This document shows positions 45,187-58,734 of a stretch of DNA of 64,000 bases, in pieces. The stretch lies in contig ML976713.1 in assembly GCA_010015655.1 (NCBI GenBank), forward strand, positions 76,665 through 140,664, given 5' to 3'. Source of the DNA: Bimuria novae-zelandiae CBS 107.79. Taxonomy: Eukaryota; Ascomycota; Dothideomycetes; Pleosporales; Didymosphaeriaceae. Both the position numbers and the translations under genes were made by a program. Below the pieces are notes generated by a model. It saw only the letters and a program-made list of their open reading frames with translations, did not search any database and had not been told where the DNA came from. The first letter of the stretch is position 1. Every line of letters starts with the position of its first letter.

Positions 45187-46290
45187 CAGCGAGCTATTAG
45201 CTTATAAAAAAGTAATAGCTAGGGAAATAAAAGGATATCCTCCTTATTTATAACTAAACTCTAAGTATTAGAAGTTAATAAGAATAAAATATAATAATCC
45301 CTAAGCAAGGTTAAAGCACTTATTAACCTTTAGGACACCCTTTAGACTCCGCCGTAAGGAGTAAGAGGACTAATTTAAAAATAATAATAAAGAAGCGCTA
45401 AAAACCCCTAATAACATAATAATACTCTTAAGAGACAGGAGGTACGAATTAGCTATTAAAAGTAAACTAATAAATAGAGCTACTAGAGAGATTAATAATA
45501 GAGCTTGTCTTAAACTAAGGAAGAAGCCGCCACCCTAAGATCTTTAATTTAGCCTACTTTAATAGTAAACGATAGGATTACTACTACTTTAAAATAATAA
45601 TATAATATAAGCTCCTAGAGGATAGGGACTACCTTAGAAATATACTTAAATATATTATTATTTAATTAACAGGACGTGCAGCGACAGTGGGAATTATATA
45701 CTTAGACTACTACTTAAGGTGTACTAAAGCTAACCTCTAAAAGCTACTAGACTATAACTTTTATAATTATCTAGAGAAAGAAATCGCGCGTAACTACTTA
45801 CTTATAATATAATAAGGGAACTAGAAGCTTCGTGACTTTAACCTTAACTTTAATAACTATACTATAGAAGCTAAGGAGTATAGTTAGGAGATTCTAAAAA
45901 ACCTATACCTTTAGAGCCTTTATAAGGACTTATAAGACTAAATAGTTATAATAAATATAAATAATAATTAGGACCTGTAAGGGGTCTAGAAAAGAGTTAA
46001 TAAAGTTAAAGAAAACCTTTTCTAAAATATATTATAGCTGCTAAAGTTTTCTGCTAAGAACAAGGCGCTAGACAAGATAGATTAGGAACCTACCTAAGCT
46101 AACTCTAAAAAGATATCTAACTAACGAAGCTAAGATAGAAGACACTAAGTAATAAATAAAGCCACAGGACACAGGTCTAGCAATACCTAGAAATAAGCCA
46201 CGTAGGTGTTGCGCGAGGTAATAGAAACCCGTAAGAAGAATAGTTCCTATTTTTATTATAGAGATATAGGACATCGCGTAAAGTAGTGTA
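45187..46290 (+). pseudogene. chromovirus gag remnant
   Basis: RIP-mutated gag frame, homologous to 2186-3271. It ends in a degenerate CCHC knuckle at about 46245-46290, where Cys codons became Tyr (YFYYRDIGHR). Numerous stops. Confidence 0.75.
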
Positions 46291-46499
46291 AACTTTTACT
46301 TATAATAAAGCTAGTACAAGTTCGCGCCGCTGCACCCGCTACTAAGGGATCTTTTAATAAAGAGTTTAATATAGCCTCTACTAATTTAGAAAACTAGGTC
46401 CTCTTAGTAATAGTCGCCGCTAGGAGGCAAAAGTAGGAAAAAGGCAAAAGATAAATTTTAATAACTTTTAACGGCTATAGCTAGACTTAATACTAGTAA

Positions 46500-49400
46500 T
46501 AGTATACTTGCTTATTAATAACATTATATTTACATTAATAATAATGAATTCGAGTTATTTAACTTTTAAATTTATATTAAAAAAATTTATAACGAAAGCC
46601 TACCTACAGCGTAAGAACCTCCCCTATTTATAAAAGGTTATTAGTATTAGAGGCATACGACTCTTCGTACGCGAAGTAGTCTAATTAGAAATAAATATTA
46701 ATAGCTATATAGAACTAATATAGCTATATATTTTACCTAACAACGGGTTGTACGATCTAATTCTTAGCCTAACTTAAATAAAAAAGAATAGGGTTAAACT
46801 AGCCCTAGTAAAGAAATTAATTTAGATTAGAAGTATAGGCACCCGCATCTATAACTAAGAAGGTAAAAAACTATGAATAAAGCCCTAAAGGGTATTAGCT
46901 ACAGTCTTTATAGTCCTAGATTAGCGTAATTAACGCCTAAGAAATAGGGCTAAGGTGTTTTCTATATTAATAAAAGATATATAGAAGGCGTTAACCTGTA
47001 AGCTAAAGATAAACCTATAAGAGTTACTACCTAAAGCTTTTAAGGACTTGTAGCGTATCTTTTATAGGAAACAAGCTGACAAGCTCCCCCTGCACCGTAG
47101 ACCTAGAGTGGATCTTTCTATCCCTCTTGTAAAAAAAGATAGTGAGACCCTAAAGATCCCCTACAGCCCTCTATTTAATATGTCTCGGAAAGAGTTACTC
47201 GTCCTTTAAAAAAAGTTTACTAAATACTTAGATAAAAGTTTTATTTAAGTAAGTAAGTCTAGCGCTACTACCTTAGTATTATTCACTAAAAAACCTAGTA
47301 GAGGACTACACTTTTACGTTAATTATTAAGCCCTAAACGCTATCTTAAAGAAGGACTAGTACTTTTTACTATTAATTAGTAAGACCCTTTAGCTCCTCGC
47401 GCAGGCTAAATAGTTTAGTAAACTTAATATAATTTAAGCCTTTTATAAGCTTTAGATAGCAAAAGGCGAGGAATATAAGATAGTATTTAAAACCTAATTT
47501 AGTTTCTATAAGTAGCTAGTAGTTTCTTTTAGCCTAGCTAACGCGCTAAGTACGTTCTAGCAGTATATTAATTAGGTGCTAAGAAAGCACCTTAACAACT
47601 ACTACTTAGCGTATATAAATAACGTTCTTATCTTCTCTAGTAGCAGCCAAAAAGACCACGAAGAAAAAGTATATACTATAATTTAAAAGTTAGAGGCTAT
47701 AGGACTACACTTAAATATTAAGAAATTAAAGTTCTATATTAAAAAGACTAAGTACCTTAAATTTATTATAGAAGTTAATAAGGGCGTAAGCGTAGACCTA
47801 GATAAAATCTAAGTAATTTAAGAATAAGAGCTACTAACTTTAGTAAAAGGAGTCTAACGCTTTGTGGGCTTCGCGAACTTCTATTAAAGATTTATATAAG
47901 ACTTTTCTAGTATAGTAAGCCCCCTTATAAAGCTTACTAGTAAAGGAACAGAATTTATTTAGGTATAAAAGTAGTAGCATGCATTTAACTTCTTAAAGAT
48001 AGCGTTTTATATAGACCTCGCGCTAGCCTACTTTAACCCTAAATAAGAATTAGTACTAAAAGTAGACGCCTTTAGCTAGTTAATTAGGGGATGCTTCTCC
48101 TAGTATAATAATAGGATTCTACGCCTGGTGGCTTACTTCTTAGCAAAGAATAGCCTAGTAGAATATTACTATACTATTTATAATAAAGAGATGCTTATAG
48201 TTATTAAATACATAGACAAATAAGACTATATATGTTAAGTAGTAAAGCACCTTACGGTCTATACTAATTATAAGAACCTTACGTATTTTGCTACTAAATA
48301 AAGGTTAGATAAACAACACGTTTAGTAGGTAAATATACTTAGCTATATTAATATAACGTTTATATATAGACTAGGGTTAGTAAACTTTAGGGCAAACGCC
48401 CTCTTTCGGAGGGACTACGACCTACTAAAAAATAGTAAAGATAATAAATTAAAGTTAAGGTATTTTACGCTCCTTTAAGAAACTACTAAAAGAAATAGCT
48501 TAAAATCTTTTAACCTCTAAACACCTATTACTATAGAGAAACCTAATTATATTAAAGTAAACAAGGACCTAGTGCTCGCTTACCTAACACGCCTTAAACT
48601 ACCTATATTAGCCCTTTAAGGAGGCAATAGCCCTGCCAAGCGACGCGAACCAGACTTCGATACTATATAGTAAAAGGTAGAACGCGATAAAGATAGCGCG
48701 TATAGTAAAATAAAGGCCTATATTAAGAACAGGCTTAGGAAGTTCGAACCTAGGTAGAAGTTATCTATTAGTATCTTAGAATGTAGTATAGATAACTAAG
48801 GGTACCTACGCTACAGGTTAAGATAATAAATACTAAAATTAAAACTTTTATAAATAAAGCTAATAGTGGTCGCGCATAGTTTTCTAGCTTTAGAATACTT
48901 AAAATTAGAAAATACTTATAAAATTTTTACTTAAGACTACTTCTTCCTAAGGATGTCTAACTAAGTAAGGTAGTATATTAAGAACTGTAATATCTGTAGA
49001 AGAATTAAACTATAGAGAGAAGTAAAATAGGGCCTGCTAAAGCCCTTATTACTACTTAAATAAGGATAGAAGGATATTATAATAAACTTTATTATTACTT
49101 TACCTAAGAGCGATAGCTGCACGAATATTATAATAATTATAAATAGACTTAGTAAGGACCCTAAGTTTATTAGTCTCTTAAATTTTAATATACCTACGGT
49201 CACGATAGCGTTCCTTTAATACTAGGCAGTAGACTACTTTTTCCCCTCCTCTATTACATTAGACCGCGGGGGACAATTCGTAAGCGAATTTTAGACTACA
49301 CTCTATAAATAAGTAGGTATTAACTAAAGACTATCTATAGTAAAGTACCTAGAGACAGACGAGCAGATAGAATAAATAAATTCTATCCTTAAAGCCTACC

Positions 49401-50110
49401 TCTAGGCGTACTATAACTAGTAATAGAATAATTAGATAAAGTAGCTTCCTATAGCCTAGATAGCTATTAAAGGGCGAAAAGCTATATTAATAAGAGTAAG
49501 CCTGTTTTTCTTCTCTTATAGCTAGAACGTTAAACTAGTTAAGAACTTCGGGGCACGGAGATGAGCCTTAAAACTTAGAACTAACGTAAAAAAGGCCGCG
49601 AAGGTAATAATAAAAAAGTTTAAAATGATTTTTAACTTTACTTAAGTAAAAATAATAATAGCCTAATAAGAATAAGAGCGCCTAGTAAACTATTAACGTA
49701 AAAATACTTTAATTTTAAAGGAAGGAGATAAGGTATAGCTAAAATATAAAAACTACCTTTAAAACTAACGTCTAAGCAAGAAGCTTAACTAAAAATAAGG
49801 AAAGTTTATTATAAGGAAGATAATAAACTCTTACGTAGTAGAACTAGATGTCCCGCCAAACATGCACCTAAGGTTCTACGTAGATAGGCTAAAGTTAGCC
49901 TCGTCAAACCCTCTCCCTAGCTAAACCACTAATAACGCCCAGCTCAAAGCAATTATAATAAAAGAAAGAAAAGAGGAGTATAGTATAGTTAATATATATA
50001 AAAAACACTAGTCCTGTAAAGGCAAGAGGGTAGAATACCTAGTATAGTAAAAAAAACTACTCTTAAAGAACTTAAGAACCTTATAAAAACCTTAACTAAG
50101 TTACTACGTT
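46500..50110 (+). pseudogene. chromovirus pol remnant with chromodomain-like C-terminus
   Basis: Plus-strand blocks in order: protease-like region near 46540-46760; RT at about 47090-47780 with FTKKPSRGLHFYVNY and an active site YINN at 47612-47623, both Asp changed to Asn; RNase H at about 48000-48250; integrase at about 48960-49560 with NCNICRRIK, DIIINFIITLPKSDSCTN and ITLDRGGQF. A tail of the type SYVVELDVPPNMHLRFYV follows. A chromodomain-like segment at about 49973-50105 reads EEYSIVNI and then RVEYLV. Chromodomains steer integration to heterochromatin. All frames contain stops. Confidence 0.8.
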
Positions 50111-52071
50111 AGACTGCTAGGAGAAGTTTACTAAGCTATATTAAAATTATAATAAAAAACTCTTAATAGGATTCTATCGCGATATCTCCTAAATTAGCTT
50201 CTATTAGGGCCTAAAGGAGGCTCTATAATGCCTGCCTTACTAAGCTAGAAAACCTAGTTAGATAAAGGTATCTAAGATACGGGTAAGAATAACATCGTTA
50301 AAGGATAAAATTAAGTATTAGAGAAAAAAGTTAAAAAGGAATTTTAAAAAAGTAACTTAAAAAACCCTTAAAACTACTAGGAATAATAAGTGGACTAAAT
50401 AATTCTTATAGTAATAAGGGATAACTCTTATAAAAGAAGTAAGCCTTAAAAGTAAACTAAAGTAAAAAGGAGAGAGGAACTAGGCAAAAGAGATATTTTT
50501 AGATACTTAAGGAATAGTAAAACCCTCTTTAATAACGTTTAGGTCTACTTCTCTGCCCTCTAATATACTACTAGGGTTAGGAAAGCTATTATCCTTCTTA
50601 CTTAGGCGCGCCCTAATTATAATAGCCTAAAGCTACTAGCGCAAGCCCTAGTAGGCTTAAGTAGGCATATTAGCTCCCGCGAGAATATTATCTATTATCT
50701 AGAAACTATCTATTATAATACCCTTATCCACCACCACGAACTTACTAGAAAGCTATACGATGTTAGCTTTAAAAGATAGCTTTATTATTTAAAAGGAACT
50801 TATAAAAAGGTTCTTATACTCTTAACAAAATGCTTTAAAGTTAGTAGTATAAATTTAAAAAAAGGTTAAAAGTCTTATTAACCGCGACGGCGATGCGCTC
50901 TAAGAGCTAAATAGTCTTAAAGAAAGAAGTAATAAGGCCTAAAGTAGTAGTAGTCTTACTTTTAAAGGAGGTATAGTAATTAATAATAGTAATCTTATAA
51001 GTAGAATAGAACGCGTTAAGATTAGTAAAAAAAGCTTTTTATTCCTAGCTACTCCTTAAAACTTTATTTATAAGGTAGCCTATACTAATAACTATAATGT
51101 TAGTAAACTCTTCGCGGCTAACTTTATTAAGGGTAAGCTAAATTTAGGTAGGGGAAGGAGTTAGCAGAGCACACCCTAAAGTTATTTAAAATAAGTTAGA
51201 CTAAAGTATACTTATCTAGTGTACCTAGTAAGCTTATAAATATAGCACTCCTTATAGGACACTATCTTACCTGCTAGCACTTACTAATAGACGTGTTTAT
51301 AAGTAATATAATTAATATACTAGCGCTTAATTATCGCGCGTAGCAAGATAAGACCTTAGAAGCTAAGCTTGTTAAGTTAATAAGTACGCACACCTAGGCT
51401 AATAAAGAACTAAGAAGGAGGTTAGAAAAGTAAGGAGGTAAGTGAGAAGGTAAGAAGAAGTAGAAAAAGCGTAAAAGAGGGTCTAGAACTTACTTGATAA
51501 GCTTTAGAAAGACTAAACTTCTTAGTAAGCTAGCTAAAAAGGATTATGCTAGCGTTAAAAATAGTAGCCTTATTTTAAAAGAGCTTAGTCTTCTTAAGTT
51601 AGTAGTTAAGTAATTACGATAGGGATAGGCCTTTTTTTATTTTATTATTAAAGTTAGTGGCACGCCTCTAACGCTTAAGCGTTTTTATTACGTAGCTATT
51701 ACGCGAAGGGCTAGCTATCTTATTAAAATAGTAAGGGGAATTAGGTCGCAAAGTTAAGAAAGACTAGGTTAAAAGTAAGACGTTACAGCGCATAAAGTTA
51801 AGCTAAGAAAAAAGAGAGCTTAATAGAGTAAGGTCTAAAAGCTAAGTAAGAAGTAATTTTATATATATAATAATAAGTAAACGCATTAGCGCGAACACAC
51901 CGCTATAGTAACTACTTATAGTAAGGATATAAAATTAGACACGCAAGAATAAAACTAGTAAAAGGTTTATAATAGTAAAAGGATTATAAGTAGATAATAA
52001 AATAATTGCGAAGCTATATAAATAAGATAAGATATAGAGATTTTTTACCCTTAATAGAGGAAAGGGAGATA
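50111..52071. other. 3' region of the chromovirus without recognised domain
   Basis: Nearly 2 kb between the chromodomain-like end and the 3' LTR. Fragments such as LLAQALVGLSRHISSREN can be read on the plus strand at about 50630-50690. Its downstream half is conserved in the deleted copy at 18425-18859 and 42434-43045. I recognise no protein family on either strand. Confidence 0.5.
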
Positions 52072-52232
52072 TATAATAGGCTACGCCTAGTTATTACCTT
52101 AGATTCTTAACCCTTAGTTATGCGAACCCTAGATATATAAGTTCGACGCCTAAAGCTTAACTTCGGACTCTTTATTAAATTTATAAGTATTCTTCTGGCA
52201 CCTTTGGCTCCTTGAGCACCCAGCCCCTTACA
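52072..52232 (+). repeat. chromovirus LTR (3' LTR)
   Basis: 161 bp, same length as the 5' LTR. Its last 40 bp keep unmutated sequence (GCACCCAGCCCCTTACA). Confidence 0.9.
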
Positions 52233-52529
52233 TCTTTGTCCTATAATATCTTATTAGTCCCAGGAGTCCTAAAAGTGCTAAAATAATTAAGATTTTAGGA
52301 TTCTTAGGATTCCTTAAGACTTATAACTTTATTACGTAATCTTGTCTAATTCTTAGCGCAACGTAACTATAAGAGCTAGTCTTACCTAATATTCTTAGGT
52401 TGTAACACTAGCTCCCCTTATAGACTTAATATCCTTTTAAGTTAACTGTTATTAAAGCCTCTTTTACAATCTACCCGCTTTTATTATTCCTAAGCTAACT
52501 CTTTAGAAAGAAACTATATATTTACTATA

Positions 52530-52831
52530 GTTACATATTTTTATTACGCAAAGAAATAATTACCTCACTACCTATTATTTTTACATACCTAGTGCACAAA
52601 TTATATTTAGTATAGTAATTAGAAATATAAGCTAGAGGACATTCCTCTACCTAACTATTTAAAGATAGATGCAGAATTAGAGAGATTAGAAAAACTAGAG
52701 GCTAAGAAGGAGGCTAAGCTTTGTGTTAAGGAAGAGCTTACTTATGCGGCGCTCCTTCGTGCCTAGCTAGCACGAGAGAAGATAGCGCGACTGCGTAAAT
52801 AGCGTAAGAAGTTACGCTAAAAGGAATAAAA
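52530..52831 (+). pseudogene. antisense Zn2Cys6-type / coiled-coil protein remnant
   Basis: Plus strand, antisense to the surrounding gypsy element. A degraded Cys region (YFYYAKK, then CTNY) is followed by KLEDIPLPNYLKIDAELERL, LEKLEAKKEAKL and ELTYAALLRA, ending at TAA. It matches the coiled region at 59401-59589 nearly residue for residue. Stops are present. Confidence 0.6.
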
Positions 52832-52899
52832 GTTATTTAATTATAGTATATTTATAATTAATAAGCTAAAGACCCTTAAGGCCCGCAAGAAGCTTGCCT

Positions 52900-55800
52900 A
52901 TACTATAATTTTAATTAATTTAGAAGCTACTTTAGGTGCTAAAGTAATTAATTAATTATTTATCTAGTCTACGCCTTTATTATCCGCCGCGTAGTAGCCT
53001 AATTTAGTAAAGCCTTTCTTATTCCTTAAATATAGCTACTTTAGAAGCGGTCTTTTTAGAGTCCTTCGTAGAAGTCCTCTAGTAGCTCTTTATAGTTTAT
53101 AAGATTCTCCTTAGGCTCCTATATATTATAGCTCTCTAGCTATCCTTTCTATTTTACTAAATACTTATACTAACGTCTAATCTTTTGTAGGTCCCTAATT
53201 ACTTTAATCTCGTATTCCTTATCCTTAAGTTTAAGTTAGGTTTCTAGTTCGGCGTTTGGCGGTGCTAGCTCTAATAAGGATTTATAAAAAACTAGGTATA
53301 TACGTATATCTATAGGTAACTATAATTTAAAATTTACTAGTCCCCTAACCTTTTAAACCTTAAATAGTCTTTTTTAAAAGTTATTTAATTTCTTACTAGG
53401 TCTTTTTATCTTACAATTTTTTCGCGAAAGGAGGACTTTATCCTCCTCTTTAAAGGTTAGTTCTTTAATCCTTTTTTTATTTACCTATCGCGCTGTTTAC
53501 TTATTACGCCACGCAATAATTTTATATAGTATTTTATATAGATCTTGCATAAGTTTAGCTTTATTAGCTACGTCCTTTGCTACGCTTTTAATATCTAACA
53601 GATTCTAGTAAGCTATTAGCTCACATCCGTGATTGGCGTAGTATAGCAAGTACCCTACAGTCGCTAATCTTGCACTATTATATGCTAGCTAGGCTATTAG
53701 TAATAGCTTAACCTAATTATCCTAAAGTTTGTTCACGTATATCCGAAGGTACTATTCTAACGTCTAATTTATTTATTTAGTTTAGCTATTTATTTTAGGA
53801 TAGAAGCTTATCGTAAGCTTATACTTAATCCCTAATTTAGCCGTAAACGTGGTCTAATATAATAATATAAATATCTTAGCCTTATCTATAATAAACTTAT
53901 CTAATTATTTAACCTATAATATTAGCTCTTATTTTACTATATAGGCTAGTTCCTCCGCTAATATAGCTTCTTTAATTAGTATAAACCTTAACTCCTTAGT
54001 AAGTTAATAGATTATAACTAAAATTAAGTCTTAGGAATCCTTATTCCCTAGTGCTAGTAATGCTAATAGCTTTATAATAAAGTCTATAGTCACACTTAAC
54101 TATAGTCTTAGGGGCGGTCTTAGTGGCTATAAGAGGCTATAGGGCTTATATCTCTTAGGCTTATTCTTATAATAGGCTAAATAGTTACTTAAAACCTTTT
54201 ATACTACCTAGCGTAGCCTAAAAATAGCATATTTATTTACGATTTAACGCGTTATTTTAGTAATCCTTAGGTATCCCTAATCCTTATCTTTATATAGCTT
54301 TTTAATTAGTAGCAAAGCCACCTGCTTACTAATCTAGATATAGTTTTAATAGTCCTGTACTATCAATTTTATAGCTTTATAAAGGTTATATGCTTAACGC
54401 TCCTTATTCGTAAGTCTCCTATAGTCCTGTATCCTATTAACGGCTAGTTCGTAATAGGTAAAGTCTACTTATTGCACCTTTAGTGCTAGCGCGAGTTATA
54501 TCTTATTATAATAAAGGATTTTATCCTTCGTATATATTAGGATTATAATATAGTTACTACTATTATCTTCTTCTATAAGGTCTAATTATTTACTAAGCGC
54601 GTTTATAGCGGCGTTCGAGCTGCCAGGCAGATAGGTAATATGAAAGTTAAATTCTGCTATCTATTCTAACTATTTAGCCTATTATTAATTAAGCTTTTTC
54701 GTAGTCGTAAAGCGCGTAAAGTTAAAGTAATTTAAATAGACCTCTATCTAGTGCTTTACCCCCTTAAGCTACGCTTCCTATTACTTAAAATAGTTAATAA
54801 TTATAAGTAGTTCCTTATTATAAATTTTATAATTAAGTTCTACCCTAGAGAGCTTGCGTGCGTAATAAAAGATAGGTCTTTATTTATTATTATTATATTC
54901 TTATAATAGTGCAGCCTCTAGCGCATAATCTAATGCGTTTATATAGATACGATGTCGCCGTTCTAGATTATATATCTATAGTAGGGGTGCCGTTAGGAAT
55001 AGGCGTTTAAGCTATTTAAAAGCTACTATCTTTACCTTTTATAGTAGTCGCTATTTTCTTATTTTTATAAGTTCTATTAGCGGAGCAGTCGTCTTTAAGT
55101 AGTTCCTAATAAATTTATAATAAAAGTTAGTAAAGCCTAAAAAAGACTAAATATCTTTTATTAATTATAATAGTAGCTATTCTTCTATTATCGCGATCTT
55201 CTTTAGGTCCATTTTAACGCCTTCCCGGGATATTACGAATCCTAGGTATTCTGTTTTAGTGACATGAAACTCGCACTTTATGGGGTGTAAAAGCAGTTAA
55301 TATTCCTGTAACTTTTATAACACCTTACGAACGTGTTCTTTATGCTCTTCCAAGGTCCCGCTTGAATACACTAGTATATCGTCGAGATACGCCGTGCAGA
55401 ATACGTCTAGGTATTTATATAGTACTTAATTTATAAACTTCTAAAAGGTTACTAGTGCGTTAGTTAGCCCTATTAGTATAACTATATATTTAAAGAGGCT
55501 ATATCGTGTATAAAAAGCTATTTTTCACTCGTGACCCTTTGCAATTTAAATCCTATAGAATTTATCCTAAATATTAAATTTCGTAAAGTATTTCGCTTCT
55601 TAGAGTCTATCTATAAGCTCTGTTATTAGTAGTAATAAGTAGTAATTCTTAATTATTACGGCGTTTAGCTATCTATAATCTATATAAAGTCGCAGCCAGC
55701 CGTCTTTCTTATAAATAAAGAGTATAGGAAAGGCCGCAAGACTTTAACTAAGCTACTATTTTCCTAAGCGTAAATTCTTCTATATTAGCTCTTTTAACTC

Positions 55801-58530
55801 TTTCTCTTATTTATAGGTAAGGGGCCTTAGGCGCTCTAGCTATAGCTTAGCTCCCTCTACTAATAGTATCTTATAATTTTACTCTTTATATTTAGGTAAA
55901 ACTATTTCGTTATATTTCTTAAATAAGTCTATAAATTCCTTATATTCTTCTAGTAGACTAGGGTCCTCTAGGGCTATCTTAGCTTCCCTAACCTATATAT
56001 AGCGCACCTGCTCTAGATATCGCTTTAAGATCCTGTTTATTTTATAGATAGATATCTTTTATATTATTAACGTTTGTGTCTCCTTCCTTATCTAAGGTTT
56101 CTAGAGAGCTTCCCTTCTGCTAGGACTTGCCTAAGTCGCTAATAGTAGGTTCCTGGGTAGGATCGTCTTTATAATTTAGTCTATCTATAGATTATGTCGT
56201 TCTAGCTATTTATATGTAATAATAGGTTTAATGTCTCTTATTTCTGTAATGGTAAAGACAAGTTAGCTTTCTAAGCCTTTAATATTAACCTATACTAGCG
56301 CTATTTCTAGGCGTAGCTAACTATTACTATATCCTTATAATTAGGTCCTATCCGCGAGTCCTATCTATAATAGTATATTTTTATTATAATATAGCATATT
56401 ATATTTTTTAACTACTTATAAAGTAATTAGGCACGCGTCTGCCCCTAGGTTAATTAGTAATTATATATAGTACCTACGTACCGCGATGTCCTTAATTAAG
56501 CGTTTCTTAACTTAGCAAGTGTTTACTTAATAAGCTATAATAATTACATTATTACTAGTATAGCTTATTACCTAATAATAATCTAGTTTTTTAAGTTTTT
56601 AGACTTGTTCTAGACCTCCTATAAGGCCTCTACCTTTTAGATTTAACCTTTAAGTTAGTCTAGCTTTAAGGCTTCCTTAATCCTGTGCTACTTATATTAC
56701 TATTAATATAGTATATAGGTCTCTTTAATTCTATTAGACTCGTACACTCCTAGTATCTTATATTATAGGTAGTTTAGAGTAAGGCACTCGTTCTAGGCTA
56801 ATATATTATACCCTAAATAGCTATTAAAAGAAGTTACTTCTTCTTATAGGCTTAGGTATGCAAAGCACTATAGGTTATATTAGTCTTATTTAATTAATAA
56901 GTAGTTAGTGTCTCTTTTTAGCTATATATTCCCTATTATCGTGCTAGTGTTGCGGGGGTCTAGGCCCTAAGGGAACTAGCCTATTTTAAACTTTTATTAT
57001 TTATATAGCTTATAGGTAATATTAAAATATTAGTACTACCTATTTTATTTATAGTACTTAGCCTAATAGACTAAAAAGTGCTCGTAATAGTTATTAGGCA
57101 CGCTATACTAGTTCTTTTTTAGTTTATAGTGCTCTAAACCTCCTAGAAAGTAAGAGGCCTTAACTCTAGCCTTAGAGTGCTATTAGCATCCTTTTCGCGT
57201 GCATTGCCACCACATGGCATATTCGTGCCTTTCTAGTATCGTAATCTGGCGTAGGTGATGTTTTAGGGGTCCCTGTAGTTTCTTAGCAAGCTAATAGGTG
57301 TCCTATATATATAGTCCTTAGACAACTACTTTTATTTTATACTAAGATAAGTAATGTAGCGTGCTACTACATATCTAATAAGTATTATTAGTTAGTTATT
57401 AAAAAATTTAGTATTTATAAAGGGTCTTTTACTCTTCTTTTTATTTTACTAGTTTAAGAATTTTTTATATAAAATCTACTTTCTTAGCCCTTGCTAGCGT
57501 AAGGGTGACTATAGCCACTTATAAGAGGTTAGTTATATTAACCTTAGTCTCTTAACCTTCGTAATCCCTAGCAAAGTAGCCATATTTACTATATTAAAGA
57601 TAGGTTTTATTCTTAAATCTCCGTTCTTGCTCTTTTTATAAGATACTATTTCTGCTCTAATAGTCCTTCTTAGGTTTATACAGCTATTTTCCCTTGCCAT
57701 TCTTCTTTTTATACTATTAGGCTTTGTCTATTATAATAACATCTCTGTCCTAGTCCCTTCCTGCGGGTCTGGCGCTAGTCTCTTTTCTAGTAAGTAGTCT
57801 AGTGCTATACTACTTTTCCAGCTTACGCTTATATAGACAGTTGTCTACTTTAATAGTATTATTTATAAGTTCTTTTAGATTATTTACTTTTCCTTAGTAG
57901 ACTAATTCGGCCTTAACTATTTCTTTTAGTCTATTATAATAAGTAATTATAAGTAGGGCTTCCCCCTATCTATTAAGTTCTGCTACTATCTACTTAAACT
58001 CTAGGGTGTAAAATACTACTAACCTTTCCTAACGTAGGCGTTAGAGGTGTATTTTAGCCTAATATTCTTTATTAATTATACTAAATATCCTTTTTATAGC
58101 TTTATAAAAAGACTTTTAGTTTATAAAGGCGTTCTTAGTAGCGCTTAAGCTATAATCCTCTAGTTTGCCGTTCTTAAAAAAATTATTAATTATTAGCCTA
58201 GCTTACGTGGCTACCTTATCTTGCATATTTATATAGGTAACTAGGATCTTATCTTACTCTATATTAAACCTTTTTAGGTTATAGTAGATAAATAGTTCTA
58301 TCTGCGTTAAGAATATTCCTAGGTAACCTTTTTTAGTATAGGGTTTAGGCTTTAAGATCTTTAGTTAATACTTTACTTTTTCTTAGGTGTTTATCTTCTC
58401 GCTTATATAATTAATAATTTCCTATAGCTAGGCTATTCAAGCTACTTATCTAGTAACTATTTCTTATAGTGTCTTTTTTTTAGGTGCTAAGGTAGCTACT
58501 ATTAAACTAGGTCGTGCTATTATACTATAA
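52900..58530 (-). pseudogene. gypsy gag-pol remnant
   Basis: Read leftwards. Gag lies at about 57450-58530, with a zinc-knuckle remnant near 57560-57610. The reverse transcriptase active site at 55378-55389 encodes an intact YLDD on the minus strand inside a lightly mutated patch. RNase H follows, and integrase is at about 53550-54300. It aligns in order and spacing with the element at 24615-31724. Many stops. Confidence 0.78.
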
Positions 58531-58541
58531 GGTAGTTAAAG

Positions 58542-58734
58542 TTTTATAAGGCGCTTACACCTTATTTTAATCTAAGTTAGGGTAGTAAGGTATTATAGTG
58601 CTTTATAAATTATTTAGTAGTATAAGTTAATGCGATACTTAGCGCGAGGCTAGATAATTTAATCTTATAATAAAGTAAGATAACTATTAGTCTATATAAG
58701 AGTACGTACTCGCACAAAAGATATATAAGTTAAC
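58542..58734 (-). repeat. truncated gypsy 5' LTR
   Basis: Starts TTTTATAAGGCGCTTACACC and matches the first 195 bp or so of the LTRs at 24615 and 44498. It ends at AAGTTAAC, where an unrelated LTR begins, so its promoter half is missing. Confidence 0.8.

Larger units (their letters stand above)
44741..52232 (+). mobile_element. complete chromovirus-type Ty3/gypsy element
   Basis: Two 161-bp LTRs (44741-44901 and 52072-52232) with the 5-bp duplication TCTTT at 44736-44740 and 52233-52237. Gag, protease, RT, RNase H and integrase read rightwards, followed by a chromodomain-like C-terminus. A purine tract AGAGGAAAGGGAGA abuts the 3' LTR. Total length 7492 bp. It was inserted into the LTR of the minus-strand gypsy element. 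Other copies in the window are 2186-3271 and the deleted one at 18264-43328. Confidence 0.92.
44498..58734 (-). mobile_element. Ty3/gypsy LTR retrotransposon on the minus strand, with a chromovirus in its 3' LTR and a truncated 5' LTR
   Basis: The left (3') LTR is 44498-44740 plus 52238-52407, split by the complete chromovirus. The right (5') LTR begins at 58542 and stops at about 58734, where an LTR of another family starts, so less than half remains. A polypurine tract lies at 52408-52425 on the minus strand (AAGGGGAGCTAG), and GGTAGTTAAAG stands at 58531-58541. Gag-pol reads leftwards through 52900-58530. The left 5-bp flank is TAAAG (44493-44497); the right partner is lost. Confidence 0.85.
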
